From positions 1 through 64,000 of the forward strand of contig JADJEV010000005.1 in assembly GCA_016708905.1 (NCBI GenBank): a stretch of 64,000 bases of DNA, in the 5' to 3' direction. The translations under genes were made by a program, and so were the position numbers. The notes beneath the pieces are model-generated. The model worked only from the letters and a program-made list of their open reading frames with translations, made no database searches and had not been told where the DNA came from. Positions 19,336-27,297 of this stretch are shown piece after piece (the first letter of the stretch is position 1; the number at the start of each line of letters is the position of its first letter). This stretch comes from Candidatus Methylophosphatis roskildensis (GTDB lineage: Bacteria > Pseudomonadota > Gammaproteobacteria > Burkholderiales > Rhodocyclaceae).

Positions 19336-20858
19336 GCCGGCGTCCGGCACGAGAGGCGGCCAAGCAAGCGCTTCAAAAAAAACACCAGTACCGTGAGTTG
19401 CGCCAGCAACAACAAGCCGCCGGACTCATTGTTCCTGCGCCGCCGAGCCCAGCCAGCCGCTTAAGCCCTTACCAAAGCGTTGAAGAAGAATGTCACGCGC
19501 GCACCGAGGCCGTTACCGAGCAGGCGCGCGTGTTCAGAGCGCAGCTGCCGACGCTGCTTAAACGACTGCGTCAGATCCAGGACACGCGCAACCCGAAAAA
19601 GCTCAAGCACGCGCTGGTGAGCCTGATGCTGTATGGCATCCTGGTGTTTGTCCTGCACTACAGCTCACGGCGGGAAGCCAACACCGATATCACGCGGCCC
19701 ATGTTCGAGCAACAACCTGCGGCTGCTGTTCCCCGAGTTGGACAGTTTGCCCCATGCCGATACGTTGTTTCGTCTGCTGAGCAAGATCGATGTGGGCCAA
19801 ATCGAGCACGCACATATCGATTTGGTCGAGCGGCTCATCCGCAAGAAGAAGTTTGCAAACTACCGGATCAATAACTGCTATCCCATCGCCATCGATGGCA
19901 CGCAGAAGGTGGGCGGCGCCACTTTGTGGAGCGAGTCGCTACAGGAAAAGCGTCTGTCAGGGTCCGATCAGGACGCGCCCGAGCACGCCCGCTATCAGTA
20001 CCACGTCTATGTCCTGGAAGCGAACCTGTGCTTTCACAACGGCATGGTGATTCCGCTGATGAGCGAGTTTCTCGACTATCAGCACGGTGACACCGAGCAG
20101 AACAAGCAGGACTGCGAGCTGCGGGCCTTTCACCGCCTGGCCGAGCGCATCAAAAAGGCCTTTCCCCGCCTGGCGGTGATGCTGCTGCTTGACGGACTGT
20201 ATCCCAACGGGCCCGTGCTGGAGCGTTGCCGCGATTATCACTGGCAGTTCATGATCGTGCTCAAAGACGATTCGCTGCCCACGGTGTGGACGGAATACGG
20301 CGCTCTGCTGAAGTTCAAACCCGACAATGAACACCGCCAGAGCTGGGGCGAGCGAGCGCAGCACTTTCGTTGGGTCAATGACATTCGTTACGAATACGGA
20401 CCCAACCACCGCCATCACCGCGACGTGCACGTCGTGCTCTGCCGCGAAAACTGGCAAGCGCTCGACGAGGACGGCGAGATCGTGACAAAGACCGCCAAAC
20501 ATGCCTGGATCTCAAGCCAAAAGCTGCGGCGCGAGAACGTCCACCAACGCTGCAATCTGGCGGCGCGTCACCGTTGGGGGATCGAGAGCTGCAACCTGGT
20601 CGAAAAGCACCACGGTTACCGCTACGAGCATCTCTTCGCCAAGAATTGGAACGCGATGCGCGGCTATCATTACCTGATGCGTCTCGCGCACCTGCTCAAC
20701 ACCCTGGCACGCTTCTCGAGCGCGCTGGTCGCGCAGCATCTGGCGATCGGTGTGCGCGCCTTCATACATTCGTGCGCAGCACCTATAGCGGCCCATGGCT
20801 CGATCCGCCAACGGTCAAACAGCGCATGGAACGTCCGTTCCAGCTTCGCTTCACCTGA
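19323..20858 (+). pseudogene. DDE-type transposase of the DUF4338 IS, copy 1, frameshifted
   Basis: This is the same 511-residue transposase as 25540-27075 but with one extra base near 19,711 (FEQQPAAAV in place of FEHNLRLL) and one missing base near 20,766 (AFIHSC in place of AFIQFV). The first breaks the protein after about 128 residues. A frame reopening afterwards covers the catalytic core. Copy 2 is intact, so this copy is either dead or carries sequencing indels. Confidence 0.85.
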
Positions 20859-21070
20859 CAGGCCTGCAAACCGCGCTGTCCCATCCCTGCATTCGCCGCG
20901 GGGCGCCCCGCTATTGCCCGAACGTCACCGGGCTGTCGAATCCGACCGGGCCAGCGCTCAGGCGCACTCGCAAAAGCGCCTTCTCGGCCACCTGTTTGAC
21001 CCAAATCCGCCCGAGTCTTCCGAATAATCGTGCTACAACCTGAATCGACGCTATACGTGCGTCGGCACTG

Positions 21071-21827
21071 CCCCGGTGAATGCCCCCTTGACGTGGCCGA
21101 ACAGCTCCGACTCGATCAGCTCGGCGCTGATCGCCGCGCAATTGACCGGCGCGAACGGACGCTGGGCGCGCGGACTGCAGCGATGCAGTGCGCGTGCCGC
21201 CACTTCCTTGCCGACACCGGATTCACCCTGCAACAGCACCGTGCTCGGCATCGCCGCCACCCGCAGGATGGTCTGGCGCAGTTGCGCCACCGCCTTCGAG
21301 TTGCCGATGATGCTGTCGACCCCGCCGGCCATTTCCTCGACGGTGCGGCGCAGGATGAAGTTCTCCCGCACCAGCCGCGCGCGATCGAAGCAGCGCTGCA
21401 TCGAGTTGAGGATCTGGTCGACGCGAAACGGCTTGAGGATGAAGTCCGATGCGCCGGCACGCAGCGCGTTGATCGCGGTGTCGATGTCGGCGAATGCAGT
21501 GATCAGGATCACCTCGCCCTGGTAGCCGGCCTCGCGCAGCTCGGCCAGCCAGGCCACACCGGACTTGCCGGGCAGGGTGATGTCGAGAATGATCAGGTCG
21601 AAGTGGATGCGGTTGAACAGCAGTTGCGCCGCCTCCGCGCTGGCCGCCGTCTCCACCATTGCGCAGCGGCTGGCCAGCATACGCGTGAGGAAGCTGCGCA
21701 TGCCCTCTTCGTCGTCCACCACCAGCACCGAATGGTGCTGCCAGCGGTGATTGGCCTGCGGCACGAGCGCTTCGGCTCGATCCGCCGCCGGATTGCCGGC
21801 CAGCGGATCGAGCAGCGGCTTGCTCAT
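21071..21827 (-). pseudogene. NtrC-type response regulator, N-terminal half (split by IS)
   Basis: It starts [24 protein letters not shown], then a receiver domain ([19 protein letters not shown]; phospho-acceptor Asp in [13 protein letters not shown]; Lys in FILKPF). The AAA+ domain follows with Walker [30 protein letters not shown] and the sigma-54 contact loop KGAFTGA, where the IS cuts. The rest is at 17588-18258. It lies 10 nt after uspA on the same strand, so the two formed an operon. The cognate sensor kinase is not in the window. Confidence 0.9.
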
Positions 21828-21837
21828 CGCCTGCCAC

Positions 21838-22290
21838 TCATGGCGCCGCCGGCTGTTTGGCGATCGCCACCAGCACGCTGCACGGCGCATCTTCGACCAG
21901 CGACGCGCCCACCGAGCCGCGCCACCAGCGCTCCAGCCGCGAGGCGCGATGGCCGTGGCCGACCACGATCAGGTCGACATCCAGTTCGCGTGCCAGGCGG
22001 CAGATCTCATCGATCGGCTCGCCCGTCACCAGGTGGCCTTCGGCACTGACGCCACGCCCGGTCAGCAGCGCCAGCCCCTCGTCGAGCACCTCGCGATAGG
22101 CGCGGTTCTGCTCGTCCTGTAACGTATCGGGGACGAAACCTTCGGTCAGATAAATCCCGGCCGCGATCGGCGCGACCGCGAGCAGGTGCAGCTCCGATCC
22201 GACCAGCAACTGCTGGATGGTCGCGCACTCGAGCAGGCCCGATCGCCCGCTCGGCGAACCGTCGAACGCAGCGAGAATCTTCCTGTACAT
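21838..22290 (-). CDS. Universal stress protein, UspA family
   Basis: The 150-residue protein begins [29 protein letters not shown]. It carries the alpha/beta Usp fold: an early Asp in AFDGS, a central [41 protein letters not shown], and the C-terminal GS-containing loop ([21 protein letters not shown]). The ATP-binding loop departs from the canonical G-2x-G-9x-GS spacing, so nucleotide binding is uncertain. An upstream in-frame GTG at 22,302 is an alternative start. It sits 10 nt ahead of the disrupted response regulator, pointing to a stress or redox-linked operon. Confidence 0.82.
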   Translation of the reverse strand: MYRKILAAFDGSPSGRSGLLECATIQQLLVGSELHLLAVAPIAAGIYLTEGFVPDTLQDEQNRAYREVLDEGLALLTGRGVSAEGHLVTGEPIDEICRLARELDVDLIVVGHGHRASRLERWWRGSVGASLVEDAPCSVLVAIAKQPAAP

Positions 22291-22418
22291 CGTCACCTCC
22301 ACAATCCGCCAGAAATGTTAGCCGGGCCGCCCGCTTCGCGCCATTCGGGTGGCGCGAGGGCCACCCCCGGCCGATTGCTATACTCGAACCCGGATCAAGC
22401 ATACGGGCATTCGACCAC

Positions 22419-22991
22419 ATGGATGAAACCGTCGTTCGCGCAATGGCACGCTGGCCGAATGTGCCCGATTGCTATGGCTGGCTTACGCTGACGCGTCGCG
22501 GCGAATGGCGCATCGGCGAGCGGCGCGAGCGTATCGCCCACCGCGGCTTGAGCGAATTCATCAACCGCAATTATCTCGCCGGCGAACGCGGCGCGTGGTT
22601 TTTCCAGAACGGGCCGCAGCGCGTCTGGGTGTCGCTCGATTACATGCCGCTGGTCTATCGGTCCGGTCACGACGAACCAACGCAACTCACCGCGCACACC
22701 GGCACGCCAGCCCGAAGCATCGAACGCATGGCGATCGACCAGGACGGCTCGCTGATCCTGGTCACCGAACTCGGTCCCGGCGTGCTCGACGACCGCGATC
22801 TCGCCGCGATGCTGCCGATGATCCATGCTTCGAGCGGCCGGGCGCTCGAGGACTGCGTGGGCAACCCGGCCGAAGCGCTGCGCTTCGGCCCGGCCGGGAT
22901 GCCGGTCGAGCGCCTGAGCGCCGATTCGCTGGAGACCGAATTCGGTTTCGTGCGCCACCCGAGCGCACCGATCAGCGCGAATCGCTCCTGA
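22419..22991 (+). CDS. Conserved hypothetical protein (unknown function)
   Basis: This 190-residue soluble protein starts MDETVVRAMARWPNVPDCYGWLTLTRRGEWRIGERRERIAHRGLSEFINRNYLAGERGAWFFQNGPQRVWVSLDYMPLVYR. It has no signal peptide, no membrane segment and no motif I can link to an activity. The compact WPNVPDCYGWL and QNGPQRVWVSLDYxPxVYR segments suggest a conserved small-protein family of betaproteobacteria, which I recognise only in general form. It is divergent from uspA with a 128-bp gap. Confidence 0.6.
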   Translation: MDETVVRAMARWPNVPDCYGWLTLTRRGEWRIGERRERIAHRGLSEFINRNYLAGERGAWFFQNGPQRVWVSLDYMPLVYRSGHDEPTQLTAHTGTPARSIERMAIDQDGSLILVTELGPGVLDDRDLAAMLPMIHASSGRALEDCVGNPAEALRFGPAGMPVERLSADSLETEFGFVRHPSAPISANRS

Positions 22992-23107
22992 ACGACCGGC
23001 CTGGAAGCGGCGTGGAATGGCGGTCACAGGTATGCACCGCCAGGAGGCGCATGGATGCTTGCTCGCAGCGGTGCCACCGCCAGAATGTCCATTCCATGCG
23101 GCTCCCA
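22990..23107. repeat. Dispersed intergenic repeat, distant copy 3
   Basis: This non-coding gap between the 22.4-kb gene and the RES toxin carries CCTGGAAGCGGCGTGGAATG, then CATGGATGCTTGCTCGCAG, then CCAGAATGTCCATTCCATGC. The last two blocks resemble the repeats at 5475 and 7018 (GGCTTGCTCGCGG, CGCCATTCCATGCGG). Similarity is weaker than between the first two copies. Confidence 0.35.
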
Positions 23108-23126
23108 GACCATCCGTATTCGCGCC

Positions 23127-23828
23127 TTACCGCAGTGCAACCGGGTCGCGCTTTTCGTACCATTGAGTGATCGCCCGGCCGTCCCAGTGCAGCGCGATGT
23201 GTGCCGCGGCGCGCGGATTGCGCAGGGCTCTGGGCCGCAGCAGGCCGACGCACAGCCCACCGGCATGGCGCACGCTGTAATAGACGACGCCCCAACTGCC
23301 GCCCTCACGCAACCGGCCGCCGAGCGCCTGCGCGGTGCCGTAGTGACCCGGATCATAGAGCGCCGGTTCGGTCTCGCGCAGGCCGCGCAGATCGTGCAGC
23401 GGCGCTTCGACGTCCGCGGCGACCAGGCGCATGTCGATGTCGATTGCCGGCTCCCTGGTTCGCGCCATGAACACCGCGCGATGGTGGCTGACCTCGGCCA
23501 GCGCGGTTTCCATCGACTGCGCCGCGTAATAGACGCCGTAGCTGCCGTCGGAGAAGCGCGAGCCTTCGGGATTCAGATGGGTGAAGGCGGCCATCACCAT
23601 GCTGCTGCCCGGCCCGGCGATCCGCTCGGCCGGCGGCACCAGCCGCAGTTGCCCGAGTTCATTGCGAATGCGCGTGTTGGTCAGGGCTTCGACCGCGAAC
23701 ACCACATCCACATCGGCCGGGTCGGCGATCGCGTCGTACAGGCCGACCGTCGGGTAGCGGGAAGGGATCAGGCGGTAGCTCGGGGTCCAGTGCGTCAGTG
23801 TGACCGGGATCGACGCCGAATCGATCAA
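23127..23828 (-). CDS. RES-domain toxin
   Basis: RES toxins degrade NAD+ and arrest growth. This 233-residue protein reads from a TTG that overlaps the antitoxin stop (TTGA): LIDSASIPVTLTHWTPSYRLIPSRYPTVGLYDAIADPADVDVVFAVEALTNTR. The family Arg, Glu and Ser are plausible in YRLIPSRYP, MVMAAFTHLNPEGSRFSDGSYGVYYAAQSMETALAEVSHH (Glu in the ETALAE helix), and the later REGGSWGVVYYSVRH segment. Translational coupling to the upstream Xre-type gene is the usual order. Intact. Confidence 0.82.
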   Translation of the reverse strand: MIDSASIPVTLTHWTPSYRLIPSRYPTVGLYDAIADPADVDVVFAVEALTNTRIRNELGQLRLVPPAERIAGPGSSMVMAAFTHLNPEGSRFSDGSYGVYYAAQSMETALAEVSHHRAVFMARTREPAIDIDMRLVAADVEAPLHDLRGLRETEPALYDPGHYGTAQALGGRLREGGSWGVVYYSVRHAGGLCVGLLRPRALRNPRAAAHIALHWDGRAITQWYEKRDPVALR

Positions 23829-24235
23829 GCCTTGCCCCCGCGCTGGGCGTCGAGGTATTGGCGCACCACATAGAGATCGGCCACCTGCCCGCCGAGCATG
23901 CGGTCGAGCGCGGACTGGCCGGAAAACAGCGGCGCGTCGTTGGGTTTGCGGACCCATTCGTCGGCCCGCTCGGCGACCGGCAGCAGGATCTGCAGCGCCG
24001 CGTAAATGCCGAATAGGTAGGACAGGCGCTCGAGCACGTGACGGTCGAGCGGGCCGACCTTGCCCTGTTTCCAGTGATAGAGCGTGGTGCGGCCGACGCC
24101 GAGCAGGGTCAGTTGCTCGGCGACACTGAGCTTCCAGGCCTCCGCCAGACGCCAGAAGCTGCGCAAAGCCGCGCCGGCCGCCTCCGCCGAATCGAGGTCG
24201 ACGGCTTTCCGGGGTGCTTCGAGGACTGCGCTCAT
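23825..24235 (-). CDS. Xre/MbcA/ParS-type antitoxin of the RES toxin
   Basis: The 136-residue protein from ATG 24,235 reads MSAVLEAPRKAVDLDSAEAAGAALRSFWRLAEAWKLSVAEQLTLLGVGRTTLYHWKQG, a Xre-like helix-turn-helix. A C-terminal toxin-binding domain follows (LSYLFGIYAALQILLPVAERADEWVRKPNDAPLFSGQSALDRMLGGQVADLYVVRQYLDAQRGG), with the PNxxPLFxGxSALDRML motif typical of the family. It neutralises the RES protein and represses its own operon. A candidate operator lies 50-70 bp upstream. Confidence 0.85.
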   Translation of the reverse strand: MSAVLEAPRKAVDLDSAEAAGAALRSFWRLAEAWKLSVAEQLTLLGVGRTTLYHWKQGKVGPLDRHVLERLSYLFGIYAALQILLPVAERADEWVRKPNDAPLFSGQSALDRMLGGQVADLYVVRQYLDAQRGGKA

Positions 24236-24284
24236 GACCGACTCCGCTTGCCTGCCCAAGACGGTGGGACTTCTATCCCGAAGA

Positions 24285-24304
24285 ATAGTTCAAGATGGAA
24301 CTAT
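24285..24304. promoter_or_regulatory. Candidate operator of the RES/Xre operon
   Basis: ATAGTTC and GAACTAT form an exact 7-bp inverted repeat with a 6-bp spacer. It lies 50 bp upstream of the antitoxin start, with AT-rich promoter-like sequence next to it (TTGTACATAGTTCC on the minus strand). Autorepression by the antitoxin through such a site is the family norm; the link here is inferred from position. Confidence 0.5.
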
Positions 24305-24344
24305 GTACAAGGATTCGTTCAATTACGAACCACCTGACTCGGCA

Positions 24345-24411
24345 AATCAGCCGCCGCCGTTGCGAAACCCGGCTGGATTGCGGCTCTGCCAGCGCCAGGC
24401 GTCGGCGCACA
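24345..24411 (-). pseudogene. galE 3'-end fragment, piece 1 of a second galE copy
   Basis: This 67-bp stretch matches the last codons of the intact galE (48797 onward), encoding [14 protein letters not shown] in the same orientation, with a few substitutions. It stops abruptly at GCGCACA. The next part of the galE sequence resumes at 38,483 (CACATCTCGTCG), 14 kb away. The shared CACA at the break could be a short target duplication. Confidence 0.8.
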
Positions 24412-24622
24412 GAGCTGGTTCCGGAATACTGGACTCGGGGATAAGTGGTAAGGAGGTGGATTGCTCTATGATGGTCAGTGCCGACGCACATGTGCTGAAA
24501 CCCTGATGCTACAAGGGGTGGGAGCGCGGGCAAGAATATTTTCTTCGCGAAAGGGCTAGACAGCCGGATTTCGGTCTTGGATAATCGAGCGTGAGCCAAC
24601 ACGCCTTAAGGGCTTTCACGCG

Positions 24623-25552
24623 ATGTTCCAATCTGATGGGTTGAACCTGTGGCAAGGCAATCGCGAGATTGGCGCAGAAGATATTGCCTACATCCGCACT
24701 CTGATAGAGCGCTTTCCCAGGTTGGCGCGCTCGGAATTGGCTGACACGCTGTGCGAACATCTGGGGTGGCTCACGCCGGCGGGTGCGCCCAAGAAAGAGG
24801 CTTGCAGGAAGTTGCTGGCGCGCCTGGAAGCGGGCGGCGAGATTCGTCTGCCGGCGCGGCGCACACAGGGCGGCGACCAGACGAGCGGGCGGGACAGGGC
24901 AGCAACGCCCAGCGTGCCGATTGTCTCGGGTGAGTCGGTGCAGTGCACGTTGGCGCAGCTTGGGCCGGTGCGCTTGCGCCTGCTTGGGCAGGCGCACGAT
25001 GTGGCGCAGTGCAATGCCTATGTCGAGCGCTTTCATCCGCTGGGCTACCACAAGCCGTTTGGCTATTGGGCGCGCTACCGCATTGAGGCCGCCGATCGAA
25101 GCCTGGGCTATCTGCTGCTGTGTGGCGCGGCCAGGGCAATCGAGCCGCGTGATCGCTGGATCGGCTGGAGTGCGCGCCAGCGCCTGGCGAACCTGCCCTG
25201 GGTGGTCAACAATAATCGTTTCCTGGTGTTTCCCTGGGTGCGGATCGAGCACTTGGCCAGCCATGTGCTGGGCCAGCTGGCACGCCAGTTGGCCGATGAC
25301 TGGCAGGCGTGCTGGGGATACCGGCCGCTGCTGCTGGAGAGCTTTGTCGATCCGGCGCACTATCGCGGCACCTGCTACCGCGGCGCCGGCTGGCAGTTGC
25401 TGGGGCACACCAGCGGTCGCGGTTTGGCGCGCCCCGGCAAGCACTATCACAGCTCTGCCAAGCTGATCTTCGTCAAAGCGCTGCAGGCGCAGTGCCGTCG
25501 CCTGCTGTGCTGCGATCAACTCCAGGAAAGGCACGAACCATGGGCAAAGTGA
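24623..25552 (+). CDS. DUF4338 (DruA-like) IS accessory protein, copy 2
   Basis: The same 309 residues as 18406-19335. The protein combines an N-terminal winged-helix-like segment with the DUF4338 core (FHPLGYHKPFGYWARYRI, FLVFPWVRIEHLASHVLG, GWQLLGHTSGRG). Perfect conservation between two independently inserted copies, and a 13-nt overlap with the transposase gene, argue that it is a working component of the element and not a passenger under relaxed selection. Confidence 0.78.
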   Translation: MFQSDGLNLWQGNREIGAEDIAYIRTLIERFPRLARSELADTLCEHLGWLTPAGAPKKEACRKLLARLEAGGEIRLPARRTQGGDQTSGRDRAATPSVPIVSGESVQCTLAQLGPVRLRLLGQAHDVAQCNAYVERFHPLGYHKPFGYWARYRIEAADRSLGYLLLCGAARAIEPRDRWIGWSARQRLANLPWVVNNNRFLVFPWVRIEHLASHVLGQLARQLADDWQACWGYRPLLLESFVDPAHYRGTCYRGAGWQLLGHTSGRGLARPGKHYHSSAKLIFVKALQAQCRRLLCCDQLQERHEPWAK

Positions 25553-27075
25553 GCCGGCGTCCGGCACGAGAGGCGGCCAAGCAAGCGCTTCAAAAAAAAC
25601 ACCAGTACCGTGAGTTGCGCCAGCAACAACAAGCCGCCGGACTCATTGTTCCTGCGCCGCCGAGCCCAGCCAGCCGCTTAAGCCCTTACCAAAGCGTTGA
25701 AGAAGAATGTCACGCGCGCACCGAGGCCGTTACCGAGCAGGCGCGCGTGTTCAGAGCGCAGCTGCCGACGCTGCTTAAACGACTGCGTCAGATCCAGGAC
25801 ACGCGCAACCCGAAAAAGCTCAAGCACGCGCTGGTGAGCCTGATGCTGTATGGCATCCTGGTGTTTGTCCTGCACTACAGCTCACGGCGGGAAGCCAACA
25901 CCGATATCACGCGGCCCATGTTCGAGCACAACCTGCGGCTGCTGTTCCCCGAGTTGGACAGTTTGCCCCATGCCGATACGTTGTTTCGTCTGCTGAGCAA
26001 GATCGATGTGGGCCAAATCGAGCACGCACATATCGATTTGGTCGAGCGGCTCATCCGCAAGAAGAAGTTTGCAAACTACCGGATCAATAACTGCTATCCC
26101 ATCGCCATCGATGGCACGCAGAAGGTGGGCGGCGCCACTTTGTGGAGCGAGTCGCTACAGGAAAAGCGTCTGTCAGGGTCCGATCAGGACGCGCCCGAGC
26201 ACGCCCGCTATCAGTACCACGTCTATGTCCTGGAAGCGAACCTGTGCTTTCACAACGGCATGGTGATTCCGCTGATGAGCGAGTTTCTCGACTATCAGCA
26301 CGGTGACACCGAGCAGAACAAGCAGGACTGCGAGCTGCGGGCCTTTCACCGCCTGGCCGAGCGCATCAAAAAGGCCTTTCCCCGCCTGGCGGTGATGCTG
26401 CTGCTTGACGGACTGTATCCCAACGGGCCCGTGCTGGAGCGTTGCCGCGATTATCACTGGCAGTTCATGATCGTGCTCAAAGACGATTCGCTGCCCACGG
26501 TGTGGACGGAATACGGCGCTCTGCTGAAGTTCAAACCCGACAATGAACACCGCCAGAGCTGGGGCGAGCGAGCGCAGCACTTTCGTTGGGTCAATGACAT
26601 TCGTTACGAATACGGACCCAACCACCGCCATCACCGCGACGTGCACGTCGTGCTCTGCCGCGAAAACTGGCAAGCGCTCGACGAGGACGGCGAGATCGTG
26701 ACAAAGACCGCCAAACATGCCTGGATCTCAAGCCAAAAGCTGCGGCGCGAGAACGTCCACCAACGCTGCAATCTGGCGGCGCGTCACCGTTGGGGGATCG
26801 AGAGCTGCAACCTGGTCGAAAAGCACCACGGTTACCGCTACGAGCATCTCTTCGCCAAGAATTGGAACGCGATGCGCGGCTATCATTACCTGATGCGTCT
26901 CGCGCACCTGCTCAACACCCTGGCACGCTTCTCGAGCGCGCTGGTCGCGCAGCATCTGGCGATCGGTGTGCGCGCCTTCATACAATTCGTGCGCAGCACC
27001 TATAGCGGCCCATGGCTCGATCCGCCAACGGTCAAACAGCGCATGGAACGTCCGTTCCAGCTTCGCTTCACCTGA
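25540..27075 (+). CDS. DDE-type transposase of the DUF4338 IS, copy 2
   Basis: The 511-residue protein starts MGKVSRRPAREAAKQALQKK, a basic region. A helical segment with KHALVSLMLYGILVFVLHYSSRREANTDIT follows, then LLFPELDSLPHADTLFRLLSKIDV. The core has the Asp-containing strands NCYPIAIDGTQKVGG and RLAVMLLLDGLYPNGPVLERC, and a C-terminal RHRWGIESCNLVEKHHGYRYEHLFAKNWNAMRGYHYLMRLAHLLN with the Glu expected as third acidic residue (WGIESCN). The spacing fits a DDE transposase with an insertion domain. Family assignment by name is not certain. Confidence 0.82.
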   Translation: MGKVSRRPAREAAKQALQKKHQYRELRQQQQAAGLIVPAPPSPASRLSPYQSVEEECHARTEAVTEQARVFRAQLPTLLKRLRQIQDTRNPKKLKHALVSLMLYGILVFVLHYSSRREANTDITRPMFEHNLRLLFPELDSLPHADTLFRLLSKIDVGQIEHAHIDLVERLIRKKKFANYRINNCYPIAIDGTQKVGGATLWSESLQEKRLSGSDQDAPEHARYQYHVYVLEANLCFHNGMVIPLMSEFLDYQHGDTEQNKQDCELRAFHRLAERIKKAFPRLAVMLLLDGLYPNGPVLERCRDYHWQFMIVLKDDSLPTVWTEYGALLKFKPDNEHRQSWGERAQHFRWVNDIRYEYGPNHRHHRDVHVVLCRENWQALDEDGEIVTKTAKHAWISSQKLRRENVHQRCNLAARHRWGIESCNLVEKHHGYRYEHLFAKNWNAMRGYHYLMRLAHLLNTLARFSSALVAQHLAIGVRAFIQFVRSTYSGPWLDPPTVKQRMERPFQLRFT

Positions 27076-27297
27076 CAGGCCTGCAAACCGCGCTGTCCCA
27101 TCCCTGCATTCGCCGCGGGGCGCCCCGCTATTGCCCGAACGTCACCGGGCTGTCGAATCCGACCGGGCCAGCGCTCAGGCGCACTCGCAAAAGCGCCTTC
27201 TCGGCCACCTGTTTGACCCAAATCCGCCCGAGTCTTCCGAATAATCGTGCTACAACCTGAATCGACGCTATACGTGCGTCGGCACTGTATGATGGTA

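Larger units (their letters stand above)
18259..21070 (+). mobile_element. 2812-bp IS with DUF4338 gene plus transposase, copy 1
   Basis: The ends CAGTGCCGACGCAC (left) and GTGCGTCGGCACTG (right) are exact inverted repeats, and the IS is flanked by the 9-bp target duplication CCCCGGTGA. It encodes two overlapping genes on the + strand: a DUF4338 protein and a DDE-type transposase. About 210 bp follow the transposase before the right end. It is nearly identical to 24476-27287, differing by a few substitutions in the leader and two single-base indels in the transposase gene. I cannot place it with certainty in a named family; a non-classical (ISNCY-like) group is my best guess. Confidence 0.88.
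24476..27287 (+). mobile_element. 2812-bp IS with DUF4338 gene plus transposase, copy 2 (intact)
   Basis: It has the same ends as the copy at 18259, CAGTGCCGACGCAC and GTGCGTCGGCACTG. The flanking 9-bp duplication TATGATGGT (24467-24475 and 27288-27296) differs from that of copy 1, so the two copies inserted independently. Both genes are open, making this the likely active source copy. Confidence 0.9.

Noticed and set aside
24623..25552. A Druantia anti-phage system based on the DUF4338 gene
   Set aside because: No druB-E-like genes or large helicase lie nearby, and the gene is bounded by IS ends together with a transposase in both copies.
18259..27287. Composite transposon formed by the two DUF4338 IS copies around uspA, the unknown gene and RES/Xre
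   Set aside because: Each copy has its own 9-bp target duplication directly at both of its ends. That shows two separate insertions, not a unit moved as a whole.
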